A stretch of DNA of 64,000 nucleotides from Shinisaurus crocodilurus (GCA_021292165.1 CM037880.1:29286232-29350231); one strand, 5' to 3'; shown: positions 53,640-63,326, counted from the stretch's first letter. The notes: generated by a model from the sequence alone, not told the origin. Program-made: numbers and translations.

Positions 53640-54282
53640 CTTTCCTCCGGCTCCAAAGCTGAACTTTCGGGGCGACTTACTTGCGCGCTTGAGGCTGCCC
53701 GTCCTTCCCGCTCCGTCGAAGTCTCTGGCGAGCGGGGAGCCCCGCGCCGCAGACATGCCCGCCCGGGCGGGTGCTTCCCCCGGGGGCGAGCGCCTCCTCA
53801 CAGTCGGGACAGCGCAGACGCGTCCTGCGGCGGCGGCGGCAGGAGCGCTGCCGGCCTCGCAGCCTCGGGTGGATACGGAGTAGGAGGGCGGGTGGGTCGC
53901 TGCGTGGGATTCGCGCCCCTGTTTGCGCCAGCGGCAGCAGCCGCTACCAGGACTGTACTGCAAGAGGCGGCGGCGGCGGCAGAGGCGGCTGTGTCCTTCC
54001 CTCCCCGCCAACGACTTTCAATTCACCTGCAGGCGGCCGCGCGGGCTGGAGCGGCGGCGCAGAGCTCTGCTGATAGGCAGCGACTCTCAACCCCTCGCCG
54101 CGGCTTGGCCAGCCGGCAGGGGCGGGGCCATGCGCGGGGAGCCCCGCCGGCTGCGCCTGCCTCTTTCTTTCCTCCCTTCCTTCGAAGCGCGCCCGTCGCT
54201 GCGCTGCGCTGCGCTGAGCTGCGCTGCGCTCCTCTCGTCTCCTCGGGATTGCAGGCATTGCGTCACCTTAGTCCCCACCCCA
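53640..54282 (-). promoter_or_regulatory. CpG island, likely promoter (proximal part)
   Basis: Dense CpG with GC boxes (ggggcggggcc near 54,119) and a short GCGCT array (54,197-54,231). The putative first exon lies at its low-coordinate edge, so the promoter should fire on the minus strand. No TATA box is evident, as is usual for such promoters. The island is cut at 54,283 by a hAT element and continues at 56,372. Confidence 0.65.
53681..53756 (-). CDS. putative first coding exon, gene not recognised
   Basis: A minus-strand ATG at 53,756 (context gggcATGt, purine at -3) opens 25 codons, MSAARGSPLARDFDGAGRTG then SLKRA, plus one base, and ends at a textbook donor AA|GTAAGT (intron from 53,680). 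The reading frame is also open upstream, so the true start is uncertain. The peptide is short, basic at its end and has no recognised domain. The continuing exons would lie to the left, but none could be identified. An alternative is a 5' UTR exon with a chance ATG. Confidence 0.4.
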
Positions 54283-56363
54283 CAGAGGCGTAGCGTGGGG
54301 GGTGCAGGGGGGGCCGGCCGCACCGGGCGCAACATCTGGGGGGGCGCGCTCGCAGCTCTCTGCCCCTGCCTGGCTCACGGTGCCATAGCGTTCCGCGACA
54401 CGGAAAAGAATCGGACGCGGAGGGCTTACACAGAGGTGACTCCGCTGTGTCCGCTCGCCGTCTTCAATCAGCCCGCAGCCCTGCTCAGAGCCCACCCCCG
54501 CGTCGGCATTTGGCCCTCTGCTTCCGGGCGCCGTATCTCCTGGAACGTCGGCGTGTCGGAACCGGCTCTATTGTGGAACGTCGGGACGCGGCTGCACCAT
54601 TCCACCCACGCGCGCGCCCGCTCGCACGCTTCTCCCGAAAGCCGCAGCGCCGGCTCTCTCTCTCCCTTTTTCGCGCGCACACACAGCAAAGCGGCAGTCG
54701 GAGCTCTCCGGCTTTCAGTAGCCAGCGAAGGTCATATAAATTGTGAGTTAGTCACCATGCCTTCCACTAGGGTGGCATAAGTGGGGCTTCCAACACAAAC
54801 AAGTGATACAAGTGATAATATCTGCTAACAAAAGTACATTTCTCTGTTTGTGTTATATGTAATACAATCTTTTAATCAATGTTCTCTCCCCCCCCCCTCC
54901 CCATTTATATACTCTTTGGTACTTTCTATTCTGGACATCTCAAATTGTGGAGTATATTTTACTCCACATCTCTATTACATATATTTAATCCAAAATTAAA
55001 AGCAAGTTATAAACTATACTCAACATGCAGCATTACATGCACGGAGCACAGACCCCAATGACATAAACACCAAACATGCACATTATTGTTTAAGGAGACA
55101 AGTCGATCCTTCATATTTTATCCTGCTTTTATCAATGAGCAGTCTCTCAAAGTTATTGCAAACTCAAGTTGCAGCTGGTAGAGCTATCTAGTACACAATT
55201 CTTGTAGAATTATGCTAGGCCACTTCTCTCTCTGATTATACAGGATTGGTTAACTAAGGCTGCAATGCTATACTCACTTATCTGAGAGTAAGTCCAATTG
55301 AACTCAATCAGACTTACTTCTGAGCAGACATGCATAGGATTGTGCTATTAATGTCTAGTCAACTTGCTTCATTAACCAATACAAACTGCTACTACATTTT
55401 TTATAAACTCACAATTATAGTACAAACTTGTATTTAGGCTTAAAAGATACACTATACATTCATCCCATCAGGCTGGCCCTGTTTCTGTCAAACTTTTTTA
55501 TCCAACATATGTCTTCTGTGGAATACTGAAATGCAGAAGAAAATCTGTCAGATTACGGTGGGTTTTGTTGTTATTCTTCTTTAGCCATGTGAGTGGAAAA
55601 AACATACCTCACTGTTATCCATGTAAGGAATTTTTTCATATACCTCTTATTTTTTAATGGCATTTCAACTAAGTCTTCCAGCTGAGTTGCTGGGCAGACA
55701 TTTGCATGTAAAAAACAACAACATTAGCATTTTTCAAGGATTTTATGTATACTTCCATTGCATTTGATCTTCCAGTCTGCCCAGGCTTTATGGTACCATT
55801 GAGAGAGACTTTAATGTAGATTTCAATTCCGTTGTTGAAAAATTTGCGCTAATTAAAAGCAGGCGAATTTAAATTAATCTGTATATTATATACAGATTGA
55901 TATCTTGCACTTCTATTAAAGAATTACAATTAGAGGTACAGGATTGAGGAAGTTGGCTCCATCTAGCCCAGTCTTGGATCATCTCCAGGGTATGGTTCCA
56001 TTTTGATGTTTAGTTTTTGTTCTTGATATTTTTTGTCGTTTACGATGGTTGTGAGACGACATATAATAGCATGGCCCATGCTAGGTTACTACATTTGTAG
56101 ATTTGTATTCATAGACCTGCTGAAAATGTGGAGAATGTGTAATGCATGTTCGCACTCAATAAAGTGTTTGAAAATAAACTTGTATTTAGATGCATTTTAC
56201 TTTAATTACATCAGTATTTTCATAACAAACAATACATGTGCTTAGGGGGTAAGGGTTTCTTTAACTAATCTAGTGGAAGAGACTGGAGTGCTAAAATCCA
56301 CGGGTTAGGGGGCGCAAATTACTTGCCTTGCCCCGGGTGCTGACAACCCACGCTACGCCACTG
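54283..56363. mobile_element. 2.08-kb hAT transposon splitting the CpG island
   Basis: It starts CAGAGGCGTAGCGTGGGG and ends with the inverse of CAGTGGCGTAGCGTGGG. The flanks are perfect CCACCCCA duplications (54,275-54,282; 56,364-56,371). The first ~440 bp are CpG-rich and the rest AT-rich, with AATAAAG at about 56,159. I see no intact transposase, so it is an internally deleted or dead copy. A family H copy (55,256-55,352) and a SINE scrap (55,943-55,985) inserted later. Confidence 0.9.
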
Positions 56364-56371
56364 CCACCCCA

Positions 56372-56572
56372 CCCTGTCGAAGGCGGCCCAATCCCGAGGC
56401 GAGCGGGGTGGCTCGGGAGCAAGCCCCGCGGGCCTCGGGAGGGGGCAGGGAAAAGAGCGTAGCTGTGGGAGTTTCTGAGGGAGAAATAGAGGCCCCGGGG
56501 ACACGGTTGAGAGGGTCTCTCAAGTTCCGATGGAGGGAGTTGGTTGTAATGGCTGGGAAAATAAGTAGGTAG
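56372..56572. promoter_or_regulatory. CpG island, distal remainder
   Basis: After the hAT end the sequence is again GC-rich (ccctgtcgaaggcggcccaa, gagcggggtggctcggg) and declines by about 56,520. It would have been continuous with 54,274 before the insertion. Short open frames here are not convincing. Confidence 0.55.
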
Positions 56573-56580
56573 GTAAGAAC

Positions 56581-57013
56581 TAGGCTGGCCACTTACCCAT
56601 ACCCGAAAAAGGGGAAGCGCATTGCCAAAAGAAGACGACGACACAATTTGCATTTAGGTGCAGGTGCAAATTTAGAAAGAATAACTATTATTTAAATAGA
56701 AATACAAGACATCTCACCAAAGTGGAGAAGACTGACTAAGGGCACAATCCTATCATGTTTAGACGGGGGGGGGGGGGGAGGCCTACAACTCCCAGCATGC
56801 CCCAGCCAGCTGTTGTGCCCTAGGTGTGACCTTGTGCCTTGTTCAGTCTGCTGTCCAGGTGCTGTCAATGGGCCACTTCAAGGCACAGCTCTTCCTTCCA
56901 ACGGTTCTTTAGCTTTAAACTGGACTCGGACTGGATAGCCCTCCAAACGGAGGACAGCCTTCTGCTGGCTCTCCAAAACAGAGGACTGCAAAGTAGGACA
57001 CCCAGCCACCCTG
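56581..57013. mobile_element. family E hAT-like element, copy 2
   Basis: TAGGCTGGCC at the left and the inverse of CAGGGTGGC at the right, flanked by perfect GTAAGAAC duplications (56,573-56,580; 57,014-57,021). Inner words 'tttaaatagaaatacaag' and 'actggactcggactggatag' match the copy at 25.3 kb. A family A copy has inserted in the middle. Confidence 0.85.
56739..56822. mobile_element. family A palindrome, copy 8 (deleted)
   Basis: 'agggcacaatcctatcatgt' opens, a G14 run follows, then 'cctacaactcccagcatgcc' and a short end 'gttgtgcccta'. Most of the right arm is missing. Confidence 0.65.
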
Positions 57014-57021
57014 GTAAGAAC

Positions 57022-57385
57022 AGAGAAGAAGAGCCCTGCTGGATCAGAGCAAAGGCCCATCTAGTCCAGCATTATGCTCCCACAGTGCCAAACCAGGTGC
57101 CCCTTGGGAAGCCCATGATCGGGGCTTGAGTGCAACAGGACCCTCCCGCTTGTGTTCCCAGCAACTGGTATTGAGAGGCATACTGCCTCTGATACTGGAA
57201 GTAACAGAAAGCCAGCATGGCTAGGGGCCATTGACAGCATTACCCTTCATGCGGGGAAGGGAGGTCATGGCCTCTCCTTGCTTTGCAGGGATTGGTATGC
57301 AGGGGCCTCGGAATCTGCAGGTTCCATCTTGCCATCATGACTAGACCTGCCCTCCATGAATCTGTCTTAATCCCCTTTTAACACC
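57022..57385. repeat. dispersed retroposon, 'ccctgctggatcag' family
   Basis: 'gaagagccctgctggatcag', 'aaaggcccatctagtccag', 'tgagaggcatactgcctctg' and 'ccctccatgaatctgtctta' are a word order I know as a common squamate repeat, but I cannot assign it to a LINE or SINE class with certainty. Confidence 0.5.
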
Positions 57386-57461
57386 ATCTGAAGCAGTGGC
57401 CACCATGGCAGCAAATTCCAGTGTGGCGCAATTGCATAACCCTGTGCACATTTACTTAAAG

Positions 57462-57606
57462 CAGTGTTCTCCAACCTTGGGTCCCCAGATGTTTTTGGCC
57501 TACAACTCCCAGCATGCCCCAGCCAGCATGCCCCAGCTATGCTGGCTGGGGCATGCTGGGAGTTGTAGGCCAAAAACATCTGGGGACCCAAGGCTGGAGA
57601 ACACTG
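57462..57606. mobile_element. family B young hAT MITE, copy 5, no target duplication
   Basis: CAGTGTTCTCCAACCTTGGG to GGAGAACACTG with a doubled centre (ccccagccagcatgccccagctatgctggc). The flanks ACTTAAAG and GGCTAGAG do not match, unlike five other copies. Its left flank plus first 18 bp occur as filler inside copy 1. Confidence 0.9.
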
Positions 57607-57745
57607 GGCTAGAGGAAGGTGAGGAGCTGAAGCTACTGACAGTTATGAGTAGAAGACATCATCGTCTGGAGCCCCCATAAAATTCCATGAATGAGGCGAG
57701 GCAGGGTGATGGCACCATAAAAGCATGTCTGCAAGCATCCTTAGT
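57607..57745. repeat. dispersed repeat K, copy 1
   Basis: 'gtagaagacatcatcgtctgg', 'cccataaaattccatgaatg' and 'ggtgatggcaccataaaa' align with 60,600-60,720. It abuts the right end of family B copy 5. Confidence 0.6.
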
Positions 57746-58203
57746 GGCCAGATAGCTCTTCCTTGCAGATGCCATTCAAGGGTTTTCAACAGATAGGGTT
57801 AGACAACTGCTCATTGTAGGCTTATTTTTGTTCAAATAGCATAAGGCAGTATCCCCCCCCCCCAGATCTTCAATGTTTGAGTGATGAGCAAGGCATAGGG
57901 CAATTTTGAGTGTTTATACCTAAGAAGCAGCTGCCACCAAAAGCAGCCAAAAGTCTCCCTAGGGAGAAAAAAGAAAAAAAAAATCAAGAAGGCATTGTAT
58001 GTGATTGCAGAAAACAGCTCCACTCCTTGTAACTGACAGTTGCAATTGACAGATTGTATTTCCTCTGATTAAAGGGAAGGACATGCTTAGCATCTCCCCC
58101 AAGATGAGAGCAGCATAACTACTTGCACATAGGAAGAGGCAGTGGTGGTGGTGGTGGTGGTGGGGTTTTTTGGCCGGGAGAGGAATAGAAACAGAATTAA
58201 AGG
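57746..58203. other. unassigned sequence with (GGT)n
   Basis: (GGT)7 at 58,142-58,163; C9 run at 57,855. Nothing else recognised. Confidence 0.45.
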
Positions 58204-58400
58204 GAGGGACCATAGCTCAGTGGTGGAGCAGGTGCTTTGCATGCAAAACATCCCAGGTTCAATTCTTGGCATCTCCAGCTAAAAGGCTCAGGTGGCAGGT
58301 GATGCAAAAGACCCACGCAGGAAAGCCCCTGCCAGTCAGAGGAGACATTCCTGGGCTAGCGAGACAAACAGTCTGAGCTGGGATAAGGCAGTTCCCTGAC
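58204..58400 (+). mobile_element. tRNA-Ala-like SINE
   Basis: 'gggaccatagctcagtggtg' (A box), 'ggtgctttgcatgcaaaac' (TGC anticodon region) and 'aggttcaattcttggcatct' (B box) track tRNA-Ala closely. The body 'ctaaaaggctcaggtggcag' ends 'gagctgggataaggcag'. Confidence 0.9.
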
Positions 58401-58478
58401 CCACATGGTTCCCAGCTCCAGTGGGGCTCTGACTGACAATGCCGATGTAGCAAGCAAGCAACCACACCAAAATAGTTT

Positions 58479-58562
58479 CCCACAACTCACAGCATGCTGG
58501 CTGGGGAATGCTGCGAGTTGTAGGACTTTCTTCTGTCTAAACATGCATAGGATTGCGCCCTT
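58479..58562. mobile_element. family A palindrome, copy 9 (left arm short)
   Basis: 'cccacaactcacagcatgct' pairs weakly with 'gctgcgagttgtaggac'. The right arm continues to 'aaacatgcataggattgcgc', while the left arm end is missing. Confidence 0.75.
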
Positions 58563-59058
58563 AATGAACCATGGTGAAAGCCAATGTGCAAGTGACTATA
58601 TTGTTTGTGCCATCCAGTGTTTCCAAGCTGGTTCCTGTGGCAGTTACAGAGGGATTCTCAATGTGGAACTGACAACCTCCCCTCAGGTTTATTGGAGGTG
58701 CAGTGCGGGTTCTATCCGTCTTCTTTCTCAGCTAGTCTCTAAGTATCTCCGGATACAATTATCTGTGTTTATTGTGAACTGTGAGGCATGTTCGCACAGC
58801 CAGTTGTTACTGAGGGATGACACAGGTCCCTGATCATTCAGGTGTCATTTCTTCTTTTTGAATTCATTGTAACCACTACAATAAATCAGAAGCAATTAAC
58901 TGGTAAATAAATTACTTCAGAATAGCCAAAAGATTGGCAGAATCACAAAGACCTTCATTCTTACCTTTCTGGCAAGAGTTTAGAACCATCCATGAAGATC
59001 TCACTCTGAGAAAGAATTATTAGGCCTCCCTCAGTCTATTTCAGTCCCTCGTAAAGGC
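58563..59058. other. unassigned non-coding sequence
   Basis: Nothing recognised. Confidence 0.45.
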
Positions 59059-59170
59059 TAAGGCTGCAATCCTGAGCACAGTTAACTAGGCGAGGACATA
59101 AGCTCCACTAAAGTCACTGCCACTTACTTCTGAGTAGACCTGCTTAGATTGCACTGTAAGGCTGCAATTC
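59059..59170. repeat. family H palindromic repeat
   Basis: 'gctgcaatcctgagcacagt' is mirrored by 'cttacttctgagtagacctg' and 'gcttagattgcactg'. A second start 'ggctgcaattctgtgtgcac' follows at 59,160. Confidence 0.65.
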
Positions 59171-59434
59171 TGTGTGCACTGTAGTTGGAGCAATCTCCAC
59201 TGCATACAAAGGGACCCAATTTGGAGAAAACATGTATGGTGAGTGGGCTGTAAGTGCCCTGACAATGCATCCCCTGCTCTTCCACAACCACCTGACCATC
59301 CCTTCCCCTCAACATACCTTAGTGCAATTGCAAATTTCTGCCTCCCATCCCCTCTGCATTCCTTGACATGTAGATTGTAAGCACTCAGAAGGAGCACATT
59401 GTTACTCTTATGTCCTGAACTGCATGGGTGGACA
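59171..59434. other. unassigned non-coding sequence
   Basis: Nothing recognised. Confidence 0.4.
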
Positions 59435-59555
59435 GAAAGTAGACCTCCAGATGTTTTGAACTTCAGCTCCCAGCATTCCTGACCATTGGCCATGCTTGCG
59501 GGGGCTTCTGGGAGCTGAAGACCCAAAGTCTGGAGATTACCTTCTGCCCACCACT
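59435..59555. mobile_element. old hAT MITE
   Basis: 'agacctccagatgttttgaa' and 'agacccaaagtctggagatt' are the arms, with the centre 'gaccattggccatgcttgcg'. The ends are degraded. Confidence 0.65.
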
Positions 59556-60126
59556 GCTGCACCTGGTGCAATATTGATAAATAAATATAGTTAACAGGGG
59601 ATCAAAGCAAGCCCACTGGGAGGTAGCAACCCCCCTTCCTCATGATCCCAGCAAGAGATTCAATTTCAGAACAGTCCAACTAGGACCAGAACCCAGTAAT
59701 CACAGGGAGCCATTCCTGCCCTTCCCAGAGCAAGAGCTTGATTCTGAAGGCTCTTTGAGCTTTTCAGTCTAGAAGAAACAAAACAACATTTTGCGTGTTC
59801 ACTTAGAAGTAAGCCCCACTATGCTCCCAGCTAAGTATGATAGGATTGTGGCTGCAATCCTATGACAAGTACCAGCAGGTAAGCCCCCTGTTGAACACAG
59901 TGCGACCTTTGAATAAAGAACATAAGAAGAGATGTGCATAAGATTGCATTGTTGGGGGCCACTGGGAGATGGAAATGGATTAGACAGAAATAGATAGGGT
60001 CATCTGACTAAATTTTTGGCAGTAGATTTGGGACAGAGAAACAAAAGAACCGCTTACATAACTGATCATTAATTTTGTCTCCAATCCTAAGCACACTGAG
60101 CTGAGAGTAAGGCACATTGGACACAG
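59556..60126. other. unassigned sequence with a family H copy
   Basis: Family H words at 59,790-59,870 (cacttagaagtaagccccac, gataggattgtggctgcaatcc at 59,839-59,860) and again near 60,080-60,118. The rest is not assigned. Confidence 0.45.
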
Positions 60127-60499
60127 CAGGTGGGTTTTCATGATCATAGAGGGGAAAATAAGCCATGATGGCTTATTTTCCCTCCCCATGTGTGCCGATT
60201 GGGAGCCACATAATTAGCATAATTACCCTTGCCAGACGTGGGTTGTTGCGACATCTGAATCTAGCAAGGGTGGGTGGCGGGGTGGTTTACAGACCACTCT
60301 GAATCCCTAGAACAAGCCATGGGTTTCAAGGTGGTTTGTAAACCACCTCAGCCACCTACCCTCGCCAGGTTCGGATGTCATGACAACCCGTGTCCAGCAA
60401 GAGTAATTATGCTAATTAGGCAGCTCGGGAATGGCACACAGCCAGGAGGGAAAATAACCCACTGTGGCTTATTTTCCCTCCGTGATCGTGCAAACCCAG
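60127..60499. mobile_element. large fold-back element 4 with hairpin ends
   Basis: Outer words 'caggtgggttttcatgatca' and 'cgtgatcgtgcaaacccag' pair, 'ccacataattagcataatta' pairs with 'taattatgctaattaggcag', and 'ggtggtttacagaccac' with 'ggtggtttgtaaaccacc'. Each end also carries its own hairpin (ggaaaataagcc/ggcttattttcc at 60,153-60,184 and 60,449-60,479). Arms of about 170 bp, no coding capacity. Confidence 0.8.
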
Positions 60500-60504
60500 T
60501 CAAT

Positions 60505-60730
60505 GAGACTTAGGGTGTTTCCAGACAGAAGACTCCTAGCACTACCCATTGAAAGGCATTATGTAGCTAGCCTGTCTTTTTCTCCTGCAGTAAGAGAAGA
60601 CTGGGAGAAGAGGTGGGAAAGCACAGGGAAGTTACAAGTGGAAGGCATCATGGTCTGGATCTCCCATAAAATTCTGTGAATGAGGTAGAGAGATGGTGCT
60701 ATAAAAAGCCTCTTCTGGAATGCTTTAAGT
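60505..60730. repeat. dispersed repeat K, copy 2
   Basis: It begins 'agactta gggtgtttccagac', includes 'ggaaggcatcatggtctgg' and 'cccataaaattctgtgaatg', and ends at the left edge of family B copy 6. It may be a DNA element (gtgtttccagacag end), but the other end is not resolved. Confidence 0.5.
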
Positions 60731-60901
60731 TAGTGTTCTCCAACCTTGGGTCCCCAGATGTTTTTGGCCTACAACTCCCAGCCTAGTTCTTACCTACCTA
60801 CTTATTTTCCCAGCCATTACAACCAACCCAGCTATGCTGGCTGGGGCATGCTGGGAGTTGTAGGCCAAAAACATCTGGGGACCCAAGGTTGGAGAACACT
60901 G
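60731..60901. mobile_element. family B young hAT MITE, copy 6, with captured DNA
   Basis: The left end TAGTGTTCTCC (one change) and the right end GGAGAACACTG are normal, but the centre is replaced. The bases 60,778-60,827 are identical, in reverse complement, to 56,539-56,588, which is unique flank plus the first 8 bp of the family E element. The flanks (CTTTAAGT, CTCTAGCC) do not form a duplication. Confidence 0.9.
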
Positions 60902-61589
60902 CTCTAGCCCTTGAGGAGACCCCTTAACCTGGGATCCAGGGACCACACTCAGCTGGTGGTGAGCTGGAACTCTCTCATGATTCCCACATATGGTAATTAT
61001 AATTAAAATAACTAGAAAGATTATATGTAAGAGAAGCATTGCTTACCCTAGCAAGCAGGCCATTCCATCCAGAGCTGCTTCTTCCAGCCTCTTGACTGAG
61101 TGGTCAGCTGTGCCTTTTATGCTTATTAAGTATTGCCTTCCCTAGGATGGCTGGTTGGCTGCTGCCTCACAGCAATCCCAAAGAGGTGCTGGCTCAGCTC
61201 AGTCCCCCTCGTAGGGCTACTTCCGAAATGGCTGTCGCCTCACACCCATGTCGGAAGAGGTGCTCGCTCAATCTCACTCATGCAGCTGCCTCCGAGAGGG
61301 CTGCTTGCTGCCTTGCACCCATGTCGGACACAGAGTCATTTCTTTATATAAGTTACCAAGCAAGCACAATTGGCTAAGAAACCTTCTTTACGTTTAAGAT
61401 GTGCAGCATAACCCTCCCAAGTTTCCCCACCACTTCTTCCAGCTTTTTTTCTTTGTCCCGTGTTCCACGTCCACAGTAGAAACAGATGTCAAGCTGGAAA
61501 GCACTAACACCTTAGCAGAGAGATGTGTAATCATAATCTCGAAAAGAGGTGTCTTACCATGCACAGGCAGCATAAGGCCCTCTGTTCCT
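60902..61589. other. unassigned non-coding sequence
   Basis: Nothing recognised. Three imperfect 'ggctgctgcctcac / ggctgcttgctgcctt' units at 61,150-61,320 give a weak ~65-bp repeat. Confidence 0.45.
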
Positions 61590-62066
61590 ATGTAGAGATG
61601 GGAGATAATTTTTTTCAGTTCATTTGTTGATAGGAACTTGCCAAAATGTGCAAATTTCTTCATTAACAGGATGGAAAGAACTTGTTGAATGTGGGGGGGG
61701 GGAAGTTGAGTGTTGGGAAAAAGCTGAAGTGTGGGGAAACGAAACTGTCAGATTCCTTCATCCAGGCCCAGGCCTATGAGCGCTTAGCTCTTAAAAGTCT
61801 GGCTTTGAAGCCCTGTGTATTCAATCATGTTTGTAGTGCTGAATTAAGATTGCCACCTCTTTTTTCAGACATGCTCCTCATCTTTAACAGCTACATGGCA
61901 GGCAGGTACAACATGGTCTCATCCATGCTGGGAATAGCTGTACCTACTGAATTTAGTAAGTGCAGATGGGTAAGAATTTTGTTTCACTATGCTTTTGTCT
62001 TCATAAGAATTTACCAAAATCCGCACATTTCTTCATATACATTGTAGGATGGAAAGAACTTGGAAA
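61590..62066. repeat. segment bounded by similar ends
   Basis: 'cttgccaaaatgtgcaaattt' with 'aggatggaaagaacttg' at 61,627-61,685 recurs as 'tttaccaaaatccgcacattt' with 'aggatggaaagaacttgg' at 62,010-62,065. The 380-bp spacing suggests a tandem duplication or two copies of one element. The interior shows no exon. An A17 run follows. Confidence 0.5.
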
Positions 62067-62221
62067 GATTTAAAAAAAAAAAAAAAAAACCCGAATGCAG
62101 GCAAAAGAATAAAGTGATGGATTCACCCATCTGTAGGTTTCCCTCAGCCTCAGCTGAGTCACCACTTGGGGGCAGCGGAAGGCAGCACAGGCTGAGGTGT
62201 AGACAGACAGATTGCCCATGG

Positions 62222-62360
62222 CAGCCTTTGGCAGCCTTGTGCTCTCCAGGTGCTTTGTACCTCAGCTCCATCAGCCCCAGCCAGCATGGCCAGTGGTCAG
62301 AGATGCTGGAAGTTGTTGTCCAAAACATCTGGAGGGCCCCAGGTTGGAAAAGGCTGGTCT
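62222..62360. mobile_element. old hAT MITE
   Basis: 'gcagcctttggcagccttgtgctctccagg' side and 'ctggagggccccaggttgga' side, with 'cagccccagccagcatggcc' in the centre. A (CA)n run lies just beyond at 62,397-62,415. Confidence 0.65.
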
Positions 62361-62496
62361 ATGAGCTTTCTATTGCCTACACCTAATTTACCCCCCCACA
62401 CACACACACACACACTTTTTAAAGGAAGATTCTTCATCCCCCATTAGTTCAACCCACATCTTCTATGCATCAAACATTACAATCTCAGCCCAGGGA

Positions 62497-62790
62497 TAGA
62501 ATCATGGAGTTGGAAGGGGCCATTTAGGCCGTCAAGTCCAACCCCTTGCTCAGTGCAGGAATCCAGTTTAAAACATCCCTGATGGCTGTTCAGTCTTTGC
62601 TTGCATACCTCCAGTTACAGGGACCTCCTGAGGCAGTTGTTTGGTTCCATTGTGTGACTGCTCTGACTGTTAGGAAATTTTTCCTGATGTTTCAACCGAA
62701 ATCTACCTTCCTGTAACTTAAGCACATTATTTTGTGTCCTACAGTCTTGGATGATAGAGAATAGGTTGCAGCCTTCAGCATAAGCTTAAA
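62497..62790 (-). mobile_element. CR1 LINE 3' end
   Basis: Plus text 'gatagaatcatggagttgga' is the 3' tail in reverse. 'ggaaatttttcctgatgttt' and 'cttgctcagtgcaggaatcc' are CR1 3' UTR words. The tail matches the 3' part of the 5S SINEs, which supports a LINE-SINE partnership. Confidence 0.8.
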
Positions 62791-63047
62791 ATATGTCCAA
62801 ATCTTTTTTTTTTTTTTAAGTGTGTGAATGCGCAACCAACATGTTTGCAAACTCCGTGTATCATACAGGTATATATGTATCAGGGAACTATGACTGGCTG
62901 CAGCTCCGCACAAATGCGAATGTATACAGGCTTTTAAAAACACATGAAGTGTACCTCTATCCCATTCCAAAATTTAAAACCTTTAAAAAAAAAAATTTTT
63001 TTAAAGAATATTTGGGTTTTTCCAGGGTAATACTACACTTCAGCTTT
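62791..63047. other. unassigned AT-rich sequence
   Basis: A/T homopolymers at 62,805-62,820 and 62,985-63,003. Nothing else. Confidence 0.4.
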
Positions 63048-63165
63048 CCACAGCTTGGTGCCCTCTAGATGTTTTGGACTACAACTCCCATCAGACCCAG
63101 CCTGTATAGCCAATGGTCAAAGATGATAGGAACTGTGGTACAAAACACCTGGAGAGCACCAGGTT
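63048..63165. mobile_element. old hAT MITE
   Basis: 'cagcttggtgccctctagat' and 'cacctggagagcaccaggtt' with the arms 'ttttggactacaactcccat' and 'ggaactgtggtacaaaacac'. Confidence 0.75.
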
Positions 63166-63198
63166 AGTCAAACCCTACATTGATGTAAGTGTATAGGC

Positions 63199-63318
63199 CA
63201 GTGTTCTCCAACCTTGGGTCCCCAGATGTTTTTGGCCTACAATTCCCAGCATGCCCCAGCCAGCATGCTGGGAGTTGTAGGCCAAAAACATCTGGGGGCC
63301 CAAGGTTGGAGAACACTG
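63199..63318. mobile_element. family B young hAT MITE, copy 7
   Basis: CAGTGTTCTCCAACCTTGGG to GGAGAACACTG with a perfect duplication GTATAGGC (63,191-63,198; 63,319-63,326). The centre 'ccccagccagcatgctggga' is short and clean. Confidence 0.95.
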
Positions 63319-63326
63319 GTATAGGC

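Noticed and set aside
53923..54780. 285-codon open plus-strand frame in the CpG-rich region
   Set aside because: It crosses the hAT boundary at 54,283 and its target duplication, so it joins host and transposon DNA. GC-rich composition removes stop codons on both strands there. No domain is visible.
58204..58276. Possible tRNA-Ala gene
   Set aside because: The tRNA-like head is followed by the SINE body seen in other copies, and the stems (for example the acceptor stem) do not pair properly. It is a tRNA-derived SINE.
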